Assembly (NCBI RefSeq): GCF_045984285.3
Contig: NZ_JBJQIK030000005.1
Coordinates: 1-64,000, forward strand
Source: Rugamonas sp045984285
GTDB lineage: Bacteria > Pseudomonadota > Gammaproteobacteria > Burkholderiales > Burkholderiaceae_D
Direction of reading: 5' to 3'
Length of the DNA: 64,000 bases
Every line of letters begins with the position of its first letter. Within the stretch, counting starts at the first letter, position 1. Below, piece by piece: positions 55,654 through 64,000 of the stretch. A program made the position numbers and the translations under genes. The notes beneath the pieces were generated by a model, which was not told where the DNA came from, did not search any database, and saw only the letters and a program-made list of their open reading frames with translations.

Positions 55654-56160
55654 ATGGCGAACAAGGACAGTGTTCAGAAACGCCTGACCAAGGTGCGCGC
55701 GCCACGGGTGCAGATGACCTATGACGTCGAAATTGGCGACGCAATGGAAAACAAGGAGCTGCCGTTCGTGCTTGGCGTGGTCGGCGATTTCGGCGGCAGC
55801 CCGGACGCCGAGCGTAAACGCCTCAAGGACCGTAAATTTGTCAGCATTGATAACGGCAATTTCGATGAAGTGCTGGCGGGCGTGGCGCCAGCCGCGCGCT
55901 TCCAGGTCGATAACCGGCTTTCAGGCGAGGGACAGTTGGGCGTGGAACTGCAGTTCACGTCCATGGACGACTTCCGCCCCGAAGCGATCGTGCGCCAGGT
56001 GGCTCCGCTCAGCAAACTGCTGGATGCGCGCACCAAGCTCGCCGACCTGCGCAACAAGCTGGCCGGAAACGAGAAGCTGGAAGACCTGCTAGCCGAAGTC
56101 CTGCAGAACACGGACAGCCTGGCGGGCCTGCAGCGCAAACACAGTACCGGGGAGGCCTGA
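55654..56160 (+). CDS. tssB: T6SS contractile sheath small subunit TssB
   Basis: 168 residues, normal length. Typical strings: RVQMTYDVEIGDA, LPFVLGVVGDFGG, KDRKFVSIDNGNFDEVLAGV and DFRPEAIVRQVAPLSKLLDA. With TssC it builds the contractile sheath around the Hcp tube. A GGAGG site precedes the ATG and tssC starts one base after the stop codon. Confidence 0.98.
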   Translation: MANKDSVQKRLTKVRAPRVQMTYDVEIGDAMENKELPFVLGVVGDFGGSPDAERKRLKDRKFVSIDNGNFDEVLAGVAPAARFQVDNRLSGEGQLGVELQFTSMDDFRPEAIVRQVAPLSKLLDARTKLADLRNKLAGNEKLEDLLAEVLQNTDSLAGLQRKHSTGEA

Positions 56161-56161
56161 C

Positions 56162-57640
56162 ATGTCGGCGCAACTGCAAGCTTTGCAAACCCCGCTGGCC
56201 GAACCGGACATGCTGGACCAGATCGTCGAACGCAGCAAGGTCGCGCGCTCCGATGTCGAGCATGAAAGGGCGCGCGATATCATCGCCGAGCTGGTGGACC
56301 AGGTGCTGGTCGGCAGCGTTACCATATCCGGCAATCTGTCCGCCACGCTGGACGCGCGCGTGGCTGAAATCGACCGGCTGATTTCGAACCAGCTGAGCAC
56401 CATCATGCATGCCCCCGAGTTCCAGAAGCTGGAACAGAGCTGGACCGGCCTGCACTACCTGGTGCGCAGCAGCGCAACCGGCCAGAACCTCCAGGTGCGC
56501 ATGCTGAATGCCACCAAGCGTGAACTCGTCCGCGATTTTCAGAGTGCGCTGGAGTTCGACCAGAGTTCGATCTTCAAGAAGGTCTATGAGGAAGAATTCG
56601 GCACCTTCGGCGGCGCTCCGTATACTGCGCTGATCGGCGACTTCGAAATTTCACGCCAGCCGGAAGACATGTACTTCATCGAGCAGATGTCGCATGTGGC
56701 CGCAGCGGCGCATGCGCCCTTTATCTCGGCGGCGTCGCCTGAGCTGTTCGGCCTGGAGGGCTACGCCGACCTTGGCAAGCCGCGTGACCTGGCCAAGGTG
56801 CTCGATACCGTTGAATACGCAAAATGGAAGTCTTTCCGCGATTCCGAAGACGCGCGCTATGTGGGGCTGACCTTGCCGCGTTTCCTGGGCCGGCTGCCAT
56901 TCAATCCGGTGGACGGCACCACGGTGGAAGGCTTCACCTTCATCGAGGAGGTGGATGGCACGGACCACCAGAAATACCTGTGGTGCAATGCTGCCTACGC
57001 ATTCGGTGCACGCCTGAGCAAGGCCTTCGAGGAATTCGGCTGGTGCGCCGCCATCCGTGGCGTGGAAGGCGGCGGCCTGGTGGACAACCTGCCGACCCAT
57101 ACCTTCAAGACCGATGAAGGCGAGATCGCGCTGAAGTGCCCTACCGAAGTGGCGATCACCGACCGCCGCGAGAAGGAGCTGAGCGACCTGGGTTTCATTC
57201 CACTGGTGCACTGCAAGAACACCGCCTATGCCGCCTTCTTCGGCGCGCAGTCGGCGCAGAAGCCGCGCCGCTACAGCTCGGAGGCGGCCAACGCCAATGC
57301 CGTCCTGTCCGCGCAGCTGCAGTACATCTTTGCGGTATCGCGCATTGCCCATTATATGAAGGCGATGATGCGCGACAAGGTCGGCAGCTTCAATGCTGCC
57401 TCCAATGTCGAAGACTTCCTGAACCGCTGGCTGATGAAGTATGTACTGCTGGACGATAACGCGAGCCAGCAGCAGAAGGCTCAGTTCCCGCTGCGCGAGG
57501 CTTCCGTTCAGGTGCACGAGGTGGCAGGGCGGCCTGGCGTGTTTCGCGCCGTGAGCTTCCTGCGCCCCCATTTCCAGCTCGACGAACTTACCGTTTCCCT
57601 CCGTCTGGTCGCGGAGCTGCCGCAAACGACCAACCGCTGA
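56162..57640 (+). CDS. tssC: T6SS contractile sheath large subunit TssC
   Basis: 492 residues. Conserved strings include FQKLEQSWTGLHYLVRSSAT, EFGTFGGAPYTALIGDFE, RYVGLTLPRFLGRLPF and GWCAAIRGVEGGGLVDNLP. It forms the sheath with TssB and exposes, on contraction, the N-terminal helix that ClpV (TssH) recognises. Expression is coupled to tssB. Confidence 0.98.
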   Translation: MSAQLQALQTPLAEPDMLDQIVERSKVARSDVEHERARDIIAELVDQVLVGSVTISGNLSATLDARVAEIDRLISNQLSTIMHAPEFQKLEQSWTGLHYLVRSSATGQNLQVRMLNATKRELVRDFQSALEFDQSSIFKKVYEEEFGTFGGAPYTALIGDFEISRQPEDMYFIEQMSHVAAAAHAPFISAASPELFGLEGYADLGKPRDLAKVLDTVEYAKWKSFRDSEDARYVGLTLPRFLGRLPFNPVDGTTVEGFTFIEEVDGTDHQKYLWCNAAYAFGARLSKAFEEFGWCAAIRGVEGGGLVDNLPTHTFKTDEGEIALKCPTEVAITDRREKELSDLGFIPLVHCKNTAYAAFFGAQSAQKPRRYSSEAANANAVLSAQLQYIFAVSRIAHYMKAMMRDKVGSFNAASNVEDFLNRWLMKYVLLDDNASQQQKAQFPLREASVQVHEVAGRPGVFRAVSFLRPHFQLDELTVSLRLVAELPQTTNR

Positions 57641-57668
57641 TACCAACACCACTTTAGAGGAGCAAGCA

Positions 57669-58160
57669 ATGGCAATTGACGTCTACCTGCAAATCGATGG
57701 CATCAAGGGTGAATCCAATGACGACCGTCACAAGGACTGGATCGAATGCAAATCGGTCAGCTGGGCTGTGGAGCAGCCGCGTTCCGCCACGGCCTCCACC
57801 GGCGGCGGCCATACGGCGGAACGCTGTGAGCATCGCGATATCGTGGTGTCCAAACTGGCGGACCTGTCCTCGCCCATCCTGCTGCAAACCTGTTCGGCCG
57901 GGCGCACCATTCCAAAAGCGAAGTTCGAGTTCATGCGCGCCGACGCGCAAGGTGAACGCGTGAAGTACTTCGAGATCGAAGTGGAGAATGTGCTGATCAG
58001 CGCCGTGGCGCCGAATGTGGAAGAAGGCGACATCCTCACCGAGCAGGTCGGCCTCAAGTTCTCCAAGGTGCGCTGGCGCTATACGCAACAGAAAATCTCG
58101 GGCGGCGCCGGCGGCAATACTTCCGGCGGCTGGGACTTGTCGGCCAACCGCGTCGCCTGA
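57669..58160 (+). CDS. hcp: T6SS tube protein Hcp (TssD)
   Basis: 163 residues. It starts MAIDVYLQIDGIKGES, with WIECKSVSWAVEQPR and ALISAVAPN-like VLISAVAPNVEEGDILTEQV. Hexameric rings stack into the tube propelled by the sheath; Hcp is also an exported effector carrier. A strong AGAGGAG site precedes the ATG. A terminator-like hairpin begins 16 bases after the stop, fitting high hcp expression relative to the genes beyond it. Confidence 0.97.
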   Translation: MAIDVYLQIDGIKGESNDDRHKDWIECKSVSWAVEQPRSATASTGGGHTAERCEHRDIVVSKLADLSSPILLQTCSAGRTIPKAKFEFMRADAQGERVKYFEIEVENVLISAVAPNVEEGDILTEQVGLKFSKVRWRYTQQKISGGAGGNTSGGWDLSANRVA

Positions 58161-58175
58161 TACCAGGCCGCATCG

Positions 58176-58205
58176 ACGCCGCAGCTGGCTGCGGCGTTTT
58201 CTTTT
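58176..58205 (+). terminator. Terminator/attenuator between hcp and tssE
   Basis: Perfect 9-bp stem ACGCCGCAG/CTGCGGCGT (58176-58184 and 58189-58197), loop CTGG, followed by TTTCTTTT. It has all parts of an intrinsic terminator yet stands inside the T6SS operon, 15 bases before the tssE start codon, so it probably reduces rather than stops transcription of tssE, tssH and tssA. Confidence 0.82.
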
Positions 58206-58219
58206 CCGGAGCCTGCATC

Positions 58220-58660
58220 TTGCAAATACATGCCGGTTTGCTGGACCGCCTGCTGGGCTATGCAGGCAGTCCGGGTGAAATCAGGGACGCCATCCTGCGC
58301 GACCTTGAAGACCTGCTGAATACCCGCGTCGCCATGCCTGCGGACGCCTTTCAGGCTTATCCCCTGTGCGCGGCCTCCCTGTTCAATTACGGGGTTCCCG
58401 ATTTCGCAGGCATCAGCATACGCAGCATGGAAGACCGTAACCGCGTCTGCACCCTGCTGCGCACCGCCATCGAAAGACATGAGCCGCGCCTGACCAGGGT
58501 ACAGGCGCGCATCGTCGAGGAGCCCGGAACAGTGAACCGCATCCGTTTCGCGATCAGCGGGACCCTCACCTTGCCGTCGCTGCAGGAAACCATCGATTTC
58601 GACGCAGTACTGCAGCCATCCACCTTGCACTATTCAATCAAGCGCGGAGCCAAAGCATGA
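58220..58660 (+). CDS. tssE: T6SS baseplate protein TssE (gp25-like)
   Basis: 146 residues from a TTG start supported by a GGAG site (58208-58211) eight bases upstream. The gp25 domain shows LLDRLLGY, AILRDLEDLLNTR, SLFNYGVPDFAGIS and IRFAISGTLTL. TssE is the small wedge protein that normally binds TssF and TssG. The stop overlaps the tssH ATG by four bases; tssF and tssG, usually located between the two, are absent. The rare start codon and the preceding hairpin suggest low expression. Confidence 0.92.
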   Translation: MQIHAGLLDRLLGYAGSPGEIRDAILRDLEDLLNTRVAMPADAFQAYPLCAASLFNYGVPDFAGISIRSMEDRNRVCTLLRTAIERHEPRLTRVQARIVEEPGTVNRIRFAISGTLTLPSLQETIDFDAVLQPSTLHYSIKRGAKA

Positions 58661-61245
58661 CAGCCAACCTGAAATCGCTGATCGAGAAACTGAACGAACC
58701 TTGCCGCATTGCCGCCAGCCGCGCGGCCAACCTGTGCATGGCGATGGGACATTACGAGATAGAGATCGAGCATCTTTTCCTCGCCTTGCTGGAACAGGAG
58801 CGGAGCGACCTGCCCGTGATTGCCCGCCGCTCCGGCATCAGTATCGAACTGCTGGATAACGCGCTGCGCGCGGAGCTGCAGAAACTAAAATGCGGCAATG
58901 CCAGGGTGCCGGTGTTCGCGCACCATATACCGCTGCTGCTGGAACAGGCATGGCTGCTGGCTTCATTGGCGCCAGTGCATCCGCAGCGCATCCGTAGCGC
59001 GCAGCTGCTGCTTGCCTTGCTGACGGAGCCGGAACTGGCGCAGCTTGCGGAACGCAGCACTCCCATGTTCGGCCGCTTTCCCCTGCATGAACTCAAGCAC
59101 AGGATGGAACGCTGTACCGAAGGCTCCATCGAATCCGGATCTGCGCCTGCCACGACGGCGCCGGTGCAGAACGAGGCGACGCCGGCGCTGGATCTGTATA
59201 CCGTCGACCTGACGCGCCAGGCATGCGAGGGAAAGCTCGATCCCGTGATCGGCAGGGACAAGGAAATCCGCCAGATAGTGGATGTGCTGATGCGCCGCCG
59301 CCAGAACAATCCCATTCTCACGGGCGACGCCGGCGTAGGGAAGACCGCTGTCGTGGAAGGCCTGGCCCTGCGCGTGGCTGCCGGAGATGTGCCTGATGCA
59401 TTGCGCGGTATTGCGATCCGTGCGCTGGACATGGCCCAGCTGCAGGCCGGGGCAAGTGTGAAAGGGGAGTACGAGCAGCGCCTGAAGTCGGTGATTGCCG
59501 AGGTAGGAAAAAGTCTGCAGCCCATCGTGCTGTTCATCGATGAAGCCCATATGATGATTGGCGCCGGAGGTGCGGCTGGCCAGAACGACGCCGCCAACCT
59601 GCTGAAACCTGCGCTGGCGCGCGGGGAGCTGCGTACGATTGCGGCCACCACCTGGAGCGAGTACAAGAAGTACTTCGAGAAGGACGCGGCGCTGGCGCGG
59701 CGCTTCCAGGTAGTAAAGGTGGAGGAACCTGACGAGGAAACGGCCTGCGCGATGCTGCGCGCCATGGTGCCGCTGATGGAAAAGCACTTCGGCATCCGCA
59801 TACGGCCCGACGCCGTCACTGAAGCGGTGCATCTGTCGCGCCGCTATATCAGCGGGCGCCAGCTCCCGGACAAAGCTGTCAGCGTGCTGGATACCGCCTG
59901 CGCACGCGTCGCGCTCGCGCAGGGCAGCGCACCGGCGGAACTGGAAGATGCGGCACAGCGCATGGGCCGGATCGAGGCAGAGATATGCGCGCTGGAACGC
60001 GATGAGCGCGATTATGGTACCTCATCTGCTGCCGTCGCATTACTGCGCGCGCAGCGCGGGGAAGCGCACAGGCTGCACGCAGGGCTGGCAGAACGCTGGC
60101 AGCGCGAAAAGCATATCGCCGATGAGATCCGGCGTTTGCGCGGCCTGGAACAGCCGCCGTCGCAGCCGCTGCGGGATCTGGAAAGGGAACTCGCCCAGAT
60201 GCAGGGCAACACGCCGCTGATGCAGCTTGACGTTGACGGCGCCACGGTGGCCGGCATTGTCTCCGGCTGGACCGGAATTCCGCTCGGCAGGCTGCAGCAC
60301 AACGATATTGCCGCGATACTGGCGCTGGAAGACCAGCTTGCGGAGCGCGTGATCGGCCAGCCGCGCGCCATGGCGAGCATTGCGCAGCGCCTGCGTACCG
60401 GCAGTGCAAAACTGGAAGACCCGGGCAAGCCGAAAGCCGTATTCCTGCTCGCCGGACCATCCGGCGTGGGCAAGACGCAGACGGCGCTTGCGCTGGCCGA
60501 CCTTCTTTACGGCGGCGAACACAAGCTAATCACGATCAATATGTCCGAGTACCAGGAAGCGCACAGCGTGGCGGTCCTGAAGGGATCGCCGCCTGGCTAT
60601 GTGGGCTATGGCGAAGGCGGAGTCTTGACGGAAGCCGTGCGGCGCAATCCCTACTGCGTATTGCTGCTGGATGAAATCGAGAAGGCGCATCCCGCTGTCG
60701 TGGAACTGCTCTACCAGGCGCTGGACCGGGGCATGATGGAAGATGCCGAAGGGCAGTTGATCGACTTCCGCAACGTGGTCGTCATTGCCACTTGCAACAC
60801 GGGTTCGGGGGCCATCATGCAGGCTTGCCTGAACAAGGAAGCGGAAGAACTGCCTACGCCGGACGACCTGCAGGAGCTGATACGGCCGCAGTTGATGAAG
60901 CATTTCCGTCCCGCCTTTATCGGCCGCGTGCAGGTGCTGCCTTACTACCCGGTCAGCGCTGCGGCGCTGCGGCAGATCATTGCGCTGAAGCTGCAGCGCG
61001 TTGCCGTGCGCATCGCCGATGCACACAAGGTGGACTTCCGCTGGCAGGCATCGCTGGAAGAAGCGATCCTTGCCCGTTGCACGGAGGCGGATTCCGGCGC
61101 ACGCAATGTCGACAACATCATCAACGGCCAGTTGCTGCCCGAAATCGCAAGGCTGGTGCTGGCGCGGATCGCCGAAGGCCGTGCGCTGTCTTCGTTGGAG
61201 GCAAGCGAGAAGGACAACGCACTCCATATTGAGGAGCTGCCATGA
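58657..61245 (+). CDS. tssH: T6SS sheath-recycling ATPase TssH (ClpV)
   Basis: 862 residues. An N-terminal substrate domain (about 1-150), first AAA+ module with Walker A LTGDAGVGKTAVVEG (about 222) and IVLFIDEAHMMIG, a middle coiled-coil region, and a second module with Walker A LAGPSGVGKTQTALAL (about 600) and VLLLDEIEKAHPAV. The NASRAANLCMA-like start (RIAASRAANLCMAMGHYEIE) is ClpV rather than ClpB. It unfolds contracted TssBC sheath for reuse. Overlaps both tssE and tssA by four bases. Confidence 0.97.
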   Translation: MTANLKSLIEKLNEPCRIAASRAANLCMAMGHYEIEIEHLFLALLEQERSDLPVIARRSGISIELLDNALRAELQKLKCGNARVPVFAHHIPLLLEQAWLLASLAPVHPQRIRSAQLLLALLTEPELAQLAERSTPMFGRFPLHELKHRMERCTEGSIESGSAPATTAPVQNEATPALDLYTVDLTRQACEGKLDPVIGRDKEIRQIVDVLMRRRQNNPILTGDAGVGKTAVVEGLALRVAAGDVPDALRGIAIRALDMAQLQAGASVKGEYEQRLKSVIAEVGKSLQPIVLFIDEAHMMIGAGGAAGQNDAANLLKPALARGELRTIAATTWSEYKKYFEKDAALARRFQVVKVEEPDEETACAMLRAMVPLMEKHFGIRIRPDAVTEAVHLSRRYISGRQLPDKAVSVLDTACARVALAQGSAPAELEDAAQRMGRIEAEICALERDERDYGTSSAAVALLRAQRGEAHRLHAGLAERWQREKHIADEIRRLRGLEQPPSQPLRDLERELAQMQGNTPLMQLDVDGATVAGIVSGWTGIPLGRLQHNDIAAILALEDQLAERVIGQPRAMASIAQRLRTGSAKLEDPGKPKAVFLLAGPSGVGKTQTALALADLLYGGEHKLITINMSEYQEAHSVAVLKGSPPGYVGYGEGGVLTEAVRRNPYCVLLLDEIEKAHPAVVELLYQALDRGMMEDAEGQLIDFRNVVVIATCNTGSGAIMQACLNKEAEELPTPDDLQELIRPQLMKHFRPAFIGRVQVLPYYPVSAAALRQIIALKLQRVAVRIADAHKVDFRWQASLEEAILARCTEADSGARNVDNIINGQLLPEIARLVLARIAEGRALSSLEASEKDNALHIEELP

Positions 61246-62258
61246 TCGATATCGAACGCCTGCTGCTGCCGGTCAGTGTGCTGCAGGAGTGCGGCAGCGA
61301 CCTCGCATTCACGGCGGAAGTGGATGAAATCGCACGCGCGCGCCAGCATGACGATCCCACGCTGGACCAGGGAGAATGGACCACTGCGCTGAAAGAGGCC
61401 GACTGGCATTTCGTCGCGAAGCGCTGCGAGGAGCTGATCCAGACGCGCAGCAAGGACTTGCAGCTCGCCGTCTGGCTGACGGAAGCGCTGGCGCTCACGC
61501 GCCAGTTCCGCGGCGCCGGGGAAGGCTTCGCGCTGCTCGCCGCCCTCATCGAACGCTACTGGGAAGGCCTGTATCCTCTCCCCGAAGCGGATGACCACGA
61601 GCGCCGGATCGGCAACCTGTTCTGGCTCGCCGCGCGTGCCGTGGGATTTCTCAAGCTGATTCCCGTAACGGAAGACGGCACCGTTTCGTTGGCCGATTTC
61701 GATGCTGCGCGGCAAAGAAACAACACTGCACGCAATCCGTCAGAGTCGTCCTGGCCTGTACAAAGCAGTTCGGAACTTCCCGATATTGCTCAACTGGATG
61801 CGCATCGCCGCGCGAATTCCGCTCACTTCAACGAGTGCCTGCTAGCCGACACTCGCTACTGTCTGGATTCCCTGGAGCAACTGGAGGCGGCCATCGATGC
61901 GCGGCTCGGAGGCGACGGCCCCGGCTTTGGCGCTGCGCGCGCGATATTACAAAACGTTATCGACTTTGTCGTTTTGCTCATCCCAAACGACGGTATAGCG
62001 TCATCGGAATCGTTACCACTGCCGGAGAAGGCGAGTGGCGGGCTGCGCAACCGGCAGGAGGCTTTGCTTCAGTTACGAAGGATTGCAGAGTTTTTCCGCC
62101 AGACCGAGCCGCATAGTCCGGTCGCCTACCTGGTGGACAAAGCGGCCGTCTGGGGCGATATGCCATTGCACATTTGGCTGCGCAGTGTGGTCAAGGATCC
62201 GGCGATGGCAAGCTGTCTGGACGAGTTGCTGGGCGTGCCGCCTGCTAATACTGGATAA
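61242..62258 (+). CDS. tssA: T6SS cap/priming protein TssA
   Basis: 338 residues. The N-terminal ImpA_N domain is recognisable from DEIARARQHDDPTLDQGEW and LQLAVWLTEALALTRQFRGA, GFALLAALIERYWEGLYPLP. The C-terminal part ends AYLVDKAAVWGDMPLHIWL, the short TssA class. TssA primes tube and sheath growth from the baseplate or stabilises the distal end. It overlaps tssH and is the last gene of the T6SS block. Confidence 0.93.
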   Translation: MIDIERLLLPVSVLQECGSDLAFTAEVDEIARARQHDDPTLDQGEWTTALKEADWHFVAKRCEELIQTRSKDLQLAVWLTEALALTRQFRGAGEGFALLAALIERYWEGLYPLPEADDHERRIGNLFWLAARAVGFLKLIPVTEDGTVSLADFDAARQRNNTARNPSESSWPVQSSSELPDIAQLDAHRRANSAHFNECLLADTRYCLDSLEQLEAAIDARLGGDGPGFGAARAILQNVIDFVVLLIPNDGIASSESLPLPEKASGGLRNRQEALLQLRRIAEFFRQTEPHSPVAYLVDKAAVWGDMPLHIWLRSVVKDPAMASCLDELLGVPPANTG

Positions 62259-62331
62259 AGCTCTACTTGCTTTCTCCTGCTGTTCGGCTCAGACTGAAGC
62301 TACATCAGGAATACAACTATAAGGAGAAACC

Positions 62332-63975
62332 ATGAAACACCTGCGCATTGGCATGCGGCTTGGACTGGGTTTCGCTTCCGTTCTGGCGTTATTGGCTGTA
62401 CTCACCATCGTGGGCGTGATGCGGATGCAGAGCGCCAGCGAGATGACGGAGAGCCTGGTTACGGAACGCGTCCACAAAGAGCGTCTCATGGCGGAGTGGA
62501 ACAAGATCATCGAAGTCAATGCGGCGCGCGCCAGCGCTGCGATCATGGCGCCGTCGGCGGAGGAGCAGAAGGCGATTGAGGAAACGATGGCCGGCTCGTC
62601 GAAGCGCGCAACCCAGATCCAGGATGAACTGGGCAAAACGCTGGAAGACGAACGCTCGCAGTCCGAGCACAAGGCCATTCTTGCGGCGCGCAAGGCCTAT
62701 CTCGATGTGCGCAAGGCCGTGCTGAAGGCGAAGAGCGAGGGCAATCTGGAGGAGAGCCGCCGCCTGTTCACCACCGATATGGAAACGCGCAAGAACACCT
62801 ACCTTGCCGCGCTGGCCACGCTGCTGAAAACGCAGCAAACGCTGCTCGACGACACTGCAGCGGACATCCAGAGCAATTACCGCAGCGGCCGCAATATGCT
62901 CATTGCGCTTGGCCTGTGTGCGCTGGCATTGGGTGTGGTGCTCGCGTGGTGGATTACGCATACCATCACCGCGCCGATCCACGAAGCGGTGCGCGTCGCG
63001 GAGACTGTTTCTTCGGGCGATCTGACCAGCGAGATCCACGTGATGAGCACCGATGAAACGGGGCAGTTGATGTCCGCGCTGAAGAATATGAATTCGAACC
63101 TGGTAACAATCGTCGGCCAGGTGCGCAGCGGAACCGACACCATTGCCACGGCTTCCTGCGAGATTGCGGCGGGCAACCTGGACCTGTCTTCGCGCACCGA
63201 GGAGCAGGCCAGTTCGCTGCAGCAGACCGCATCGTCCATGGAGGAGCTCACGTCCACGGTGCGCGTGAATGCAGACAATGCGCGGCAGGCCAACCAGCTG
63301 GCGATCAACGCTGCCGATATCGCCAGCCGTGGCGGCGCCGTGGTGTCCGAGGTGGTGAGCACCATGGGCTCCATCAATGAATCGTCGCGCAAGATCGTGG
63401 ACATTATTTCCGTCATCGATGGCATCGCCTTCCAGACCAATATCCTGGCGCTGAATGCGGCCGTGGAAGCCGCGCGTGCGGGCGAGCAGGGACGCGGCTT
63501 TGCCGTGGTGGCCTCCGAGGTGCGCAACCTGGCGCAGCGTTCGGCCAGCGCAGCCAAGGAGATCAAGGCGCTGATCGACGATTCGGTACACAAGGTGGAG
63601 GCGGGGTCGGCGCTGGTGGACAAGGCCGGAACAACGATGGGCGAGATCGTGGACGCAATCAGCCGCGTCACCAGCATCATGACGCAGATTGCGGATGCCA
63701 GCGAAGAGCAGCAGAAGGGCATTGAACAGGTGAATATGGCCATCACCCAGATGGACCAGGTCACGCAGCAGAATGCCGCGCTGGTGGAGGAAGCGGCCGC
63801 CGCCGCAGCTTCGATGCAGGACCAGTCCTCGCGCCTGGCGGAAGCAGTAAGCCTGTTCAAGCTGGATATGGCGCAGATGGCGACCAGTACGGCCGCACAG
63901 CATGCCTCGCAACGTACGGCGCTGGTGCGTACGCCGACGCGGCGGCGCGAAGTGGAGGAGCTGGAGGAGTTCTGA
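62332..63975 (+). CDS. Methyl-accepting chemotaxis protein
   Basis: 547 residues. TM1 (about 9-30), a four-helix-bundle periplasmic domain (about 31-185), TM2 (about 188-207), HAMP, and a signalling domain with tip FQTNILALNAAVEAARAGEQ, GRGFAVVASEVRNLAQRSA. It resembles Tsr/Tar-type receptors with a 4HB_MCP sensor. The C-terminus is EVEELEEF, which lacks the Trp of the NWETF docking peptide. The ligand is unknown. An AAGGAGAAACC site precedes the ATG; a 73-base gap separates it from tssA, so it may or may not be co-transcribed with the T6SS. Confidence 0.93.
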   Translation: MKHLRIGMRLGLGFASVLALLAVLTIVGVMRMQSASEMTESLVTERVHKERLMAEWNKIIEVNAARASAAIMAPSAEEQKAIEETMAGSSKRATQIQDELGKTLEDERSQSEHKAILAARKAYLDVRKAVLKAKSEGNLEESRRLFTTDMETRKNTYLAALATLLKTQQTLLDDTAADIQSNYRSGRNMLIALGLCALALGVVLAWWITHTITAPIHEAVRVAETVSSGDLTSEIHVMSTDETGQLMSALKNMNSNLVTIVGQVRSGTDTIATASCEIAAGNLDLSSRTEEQASSLQQTASSMEELTSTVRVNADNARQANQLAINAADIASRGGAVVSEVVSTMGSINESSRKIVDIISVIDGIAFQTNILALNAAVEAARAGEQGRGFAVVASEVRNLAQRSASAAKEIKALIDDSVHKVEAGSALVDKAGTTMGEIVDAISRVTSIMTQIADASEEQQKGIEQVNMAITQMDQVTQQNAALVEEAAAAAASMQDQSSRLAEAVSLFKLDMAQMATSTAAQHASQRTALVRTPTRRREVEELEEF

Positions 63976-64000
63976 GCATATCCGGCGCTACAATGCCGGC

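Overview
The window looks like a chromosomal segment of a GC-rich betaproteobacterium, most likely Burkholderiales, family Oxalobacteraceae (Massilia/Duganella type). The reasons are the 3' end of a 5S rRNA at the left edge, dense GC-rich genes with ATGA-type overlaps, a complete Wsp surface-sensing operon, a DUF2868/DUF3482 gene pair and a betaproteobacterial T6SS gene order. The family assignment is inference; no taxonomic search was run. No transposase, phage gene, CRISPR array or tRNA was found.

Layout. 1-93: end of a 5S rRNA and a bidirectional terminator. 94-5270 (minus): sigma factor / FecR / TonB receptor / exported metallo-beta-lactamase-fold enzyme, an iron-uptake-like cell-surface signalling operon. 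5410-8276: a two-gene membrane module, DUF2868 protein plus DUF3482 GTPase-like protein. 8346-12466: aldehyde dehydrogenase, AraC regulator, SDR oxidoreductase and divergent LysR regulator. 12470-19900: an S9-family protein that has lost its catalytic Ser and His, a DHH phosphoesterase, a lipoprotein, a nitronate monooxygenase, YajQ and MurB. 19949-28603 (minus): complete wspABCDEFR operon, a chemotaxis-like pathway that switches on c-di-GMP synthesis. 28736-36328 (minus): argG, argF, a large TPR-GAF histidine kinase, rsgA, phhB and an M48 protease. 36376-43637: orn, a DUF1501/DUF1800 secreted-protein pair, an Nramp transporter, a SEC-C/UPF0149 protein and a SrkA-like kinase. 43749-46004: an unrecognised 751-residue coiled-coil protein with no proline after residue 33.

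46012-62258: a T6SS locus in three transcription blocks. Plus: M15 peptidase, tssM, tagF, ompA-like. Minus: tssK-tssL. Plus: TPR lipoprotein, tssB, tssC, hcp, terminator-like hairpin, tssE, tssH, tssA. A chemoreceptor (62332-63975) closes the window. tssF and tssG, normally found between tssE and tssH, are absent, and the tssE and tssH frames overlap directly. tssJ, vgrG and PAAR genes are also not in the window.

How parts work together. Wsp is expected to sense a surface or envelope cue through WspA and to phosphorylate WspR, raising c-di-GMP; YajQ is a known c-di-GMP-binding family and lies close by. The T6SS genes encode sheath (TssBC), tube (Hcp), baseplate parts (TssE, TssK, TssA), membrane complex (TssLM, with an OmpA-like protein and a TPR lipoprotein as likely cell-wall and outer-membrane attachments), the ClpV recycling ATPase and a possible wall-opening M15 peptidase. 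The best leads for something new are the tssFG-less T6SS, the proline-free coiled-coil protein, the S9 pseudoenzyme and the DUF2868/DUF3482 module.
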